The notes under the pieces were generated by a model. The model searched no databases, was not told the DNA's origin, and saw nothing but the letters and a program-made list of their open reading frames with translations. Made by a program: the position numbers and the translations under genes. A stretch of DNA of 64,000 nucleotides from Bacteroidaceae bacterium (GTDB lineage: Bacteria; Bacteroidota; Bacteroidia; Bacteroidales; Bacteroidaceae): NCBI GenBank assembly GCA_017534535.1, contig JAFXVZ010000003.1, positions 62,001-126,000 of the forward strand, read 5' to 3'. How positions within the stretch are numbered: the stretch's first letter is position 1; each line of letters begins with the position of its first letter. Shown in pieces: positions 62,770 to 64,000 of this stretch.

Positions 62770-63492
62770 TCAATAAGCCAGCAAATAGATACCAGCAGCG
62801 ATAGCACAACCAATGATAGGACCAACCACAGGTACCCACGCATAGTCCCAGTCGCTGTCACGCTTGTTCTTGATAGGCAAAATAAAGTGAGCGAAGCGAG
62901 GGGCAAGGTCGCGGGCAGGATTGATGGCATAACCAGTGGTACCTCCTAATGACATGCCGATAGCAACAATCAGGAAAGCCACAGGGAAAGCGCCGAGGCT
63001 ACCCATTCCCATTTCAGGTGTATTGCCTGGAACACTCATAGCGAGGATGCAGAAAATCAGTACGAAAGTGCCAATGGTTTCGCTTAACAAGTTGCGAGGC
63101 TTGTTGCGGATGGCAGGGATGGTGCAGAAAGTACCCAACTTGGTATCACCATCTGGAGTAGCATCGTAATGGTCTTTGAAAAACAGATACACCAAAACGG
63201 CACCCACGAAACCGCCCAACATCTGTGCCACGATATAAGGTAATACCAAATTCCAACTGAAAGTGCCTGCCAAAGCCAAGCCAATGGAAACAGCAGGGTT
63301 GAGGTGAGCGCCTGTGTAAGGTCCAGCTACGAACACGCCACACATTACAGCGAGACCCCAGGCGAAGGTAACCACCACCCAGCCGGCTCCTTTAGACTTG
63401 GTTTTTTCCAAACTAACGTTAGCGCAAACGCCATCACCCATCAGAATCAGTATCATGGTTCCTAAGAACTCAAAAATCATTTTTTCTATCAT
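62770..63492 (-). CDS. glpF: Glycerol uptake facilitator (aquaglyceroporin)
   Basis: The 240-aa protein has six membrane segments and the two half-helix motifs HLNPAVS near residue 63 and AINPARD near residue 190. The Asp after NPAR marks glycerol-conducting members. It lets glycerol enter the cell by diffusion. It starts four bases after the glycerol kinase stop, so glpK-glpF is an operon in which imported glycerol is phosphorylated. Confidence 0.93.
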   Translation of the reverse strand: MIEKMIFEFLGTMILILMGDGVCANVSLEKTKSKGAGWVVVTFAWGLAVMCGVFVAGPYTGAHLNPAVSIGLALAGTFSWNLVLPYIVAQMLGGFVGAVLVYLFFKDHYDATPDGDTKLGTFCTIPAIRNKPRNLLSETIGTFVLIFCILAMSVPGNTPEMGMGSLGAFPVAFLIVAIGMSLGGTTGYAINPARDLAPRFAHFILPIKNKRDSDWDYAWVPVVGPIIGCAIAAGIYLLAY

Positions 63493-63496
63493 AGTA

Positions 63497-64000
63497 TTAG
63501 TTTTTAGTTAATGTACGTTGTATAGCTTCACGCCAACCCTTCACAGCCGTTTCTACATACTGACGGTTGTCGGTTGGCATGAACATGGAATCAATCTGCC
63601 ACTGGTCGCGAATTTCCTCAACACTCTTCCAATAGCCCACTGCCAAACCAGCTAAATAGGTAGCACCTAAGGCCGTAGTTTCTGGGTTACGAGGACGAAT
63701 CACCTTGGTGTTCAGTATGTCTGCCTGGAATTGCATCATCAGGTTATTGCGTGAAGCACCGCCATCCACCTTCAGCTCAGCCAATGGAAGTTCTGCATCT
63801 TTTTGCATAGCCTGCACGATGTCGAGTGTCTGGAAAGCAATACCCTCCAATGCAGCACGAGCTATGTGGGCAGCAGTGGTGCCTCGGCTGATGCCTGTGA
63901 TACTGCCACGAGCATACTGGTCCCAATAGGGGGCACCCATACCTGTCAGTGCAGGCACGAAATACACACCTCCTGTGTCAGGTACAGTAGCCGCCAAAGC
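63497..64000 (-). CDS. glpK: Glycerol kinase, C-terminal part
   Basis: The gene continues past the end of the window; about 167 codons are present and the frame is open to base 64000. FGGY-family segments are seen: [62 protein letters not shown] and [15 protein letters not shown]. The enzyme makes glycerol-3-phosphate from glycerol and ATP. Confidence 0.95.
   Translation of the reverse strand, partial: ALAATVPDTGGVYFVPALTGMGAPYWDQYARGSITGISRGTTAAHIARAALEGIAFQTLDIVQAMQKDAELPLAELKVDGGASRNNLMMQFQADILNTKVIRPRNPETTALGATYLAGLAVGYWKSVEEIRDQWQIDSMFMPTDNRQYVETAVKGWREAIQRTLTKN

Overview
This 64-kb window comes from a member of the Bacteroidales, most likely a Prevotella- or Bacteroides-like gut or oral species. 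The evidence is the TAnnTTTG -7 promoter box before many genes, often with a TTG or TTTG about 17-21 bases upstream. The gene families also fit: DUF4831, DUF4924, DUF1573, GHL10, GH92, GH127, BspA-like leucine-rich-repeat lipoproteins and a BT4734/DUF3987 plus HU-like cassette. I see no rRNA, tRNA, integrase, transposase or CRISPR array.

Layout. 1-3.3 kb: the end of a superoxide dismutase gene, then a putative L-fucose cluster (mutarotase, FucP permease, cytidylyltransferase-GHMP kinase fusion). 3.3-5.7 kb: a GH127 lipoprotein on the minus strand. 5.8-18.5 kb: a very large alpha-2-macroglobulin-like protein, a DUF1573 protein, MeaB, a compact ATPase + DUF4435 (PARIS/OLD-like) pair, and UvrA on the opposite strand. 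18.5-25 kb: GHL10 lipoprotein-type hydrolase, PurL and two half-size chromate transporters. 25-29.5 kb: two exported surface proteins set among structured dispersed repeats. 29.5-33.8 kb: an EcoRI-type adenine methyltransferase with a DUF262-HNH nuclease, a long structured leader, a 22-bp-spaced repeat array and an unrecognised 392-aa protein. 34-38.1 kb: a primase/helicase-like cassette with an HU-like protein. 38.3-41.5 kb: LemA, a DUF2207 membrane protein and an unlisted 56-aa double-glycine leader peptide. 41.6-54.2 kb: NhaC, RmlD, DUF4924, LysE, an outer-membrane receptor, a DUF1080-PHP lipoprotein, WbuC, GH92, DUF4831 and a lactonase. 54.2-61 kb: two paralogous BspA-like lipoproteins, each preceded by a related intergenic region with 23-bp-period arrays. 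61-62.5 kb: a three-gene MntA-HepT-HEPN-like operon. 62.7-64 kb: GlpF and the end of GlpK.

The most unusual content is non-coding. There is a dispersed hairpin family whose stem arms change together between copies, a 176-bp direct repeat with an 82-nt stem-loop, arrays of ATTASTAAT every 23 bp, and a 167-nt nested hairpin leader before the first LRR lipoprotein. The restriction-modification operon has a leader with mutually exclusive pairings. Heptad repeats (ATTGACN type) lie at gene borders and have entered several reading frames. The strongest protein-level candidates are the MntA-HepT operon with a third RX4H protein and a decayed second copy nearby, the compact AAA+DUF4435 pair, and the isolated GG-leader peptide.

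All family assignments are by eye from translated motifs; no database search was run.
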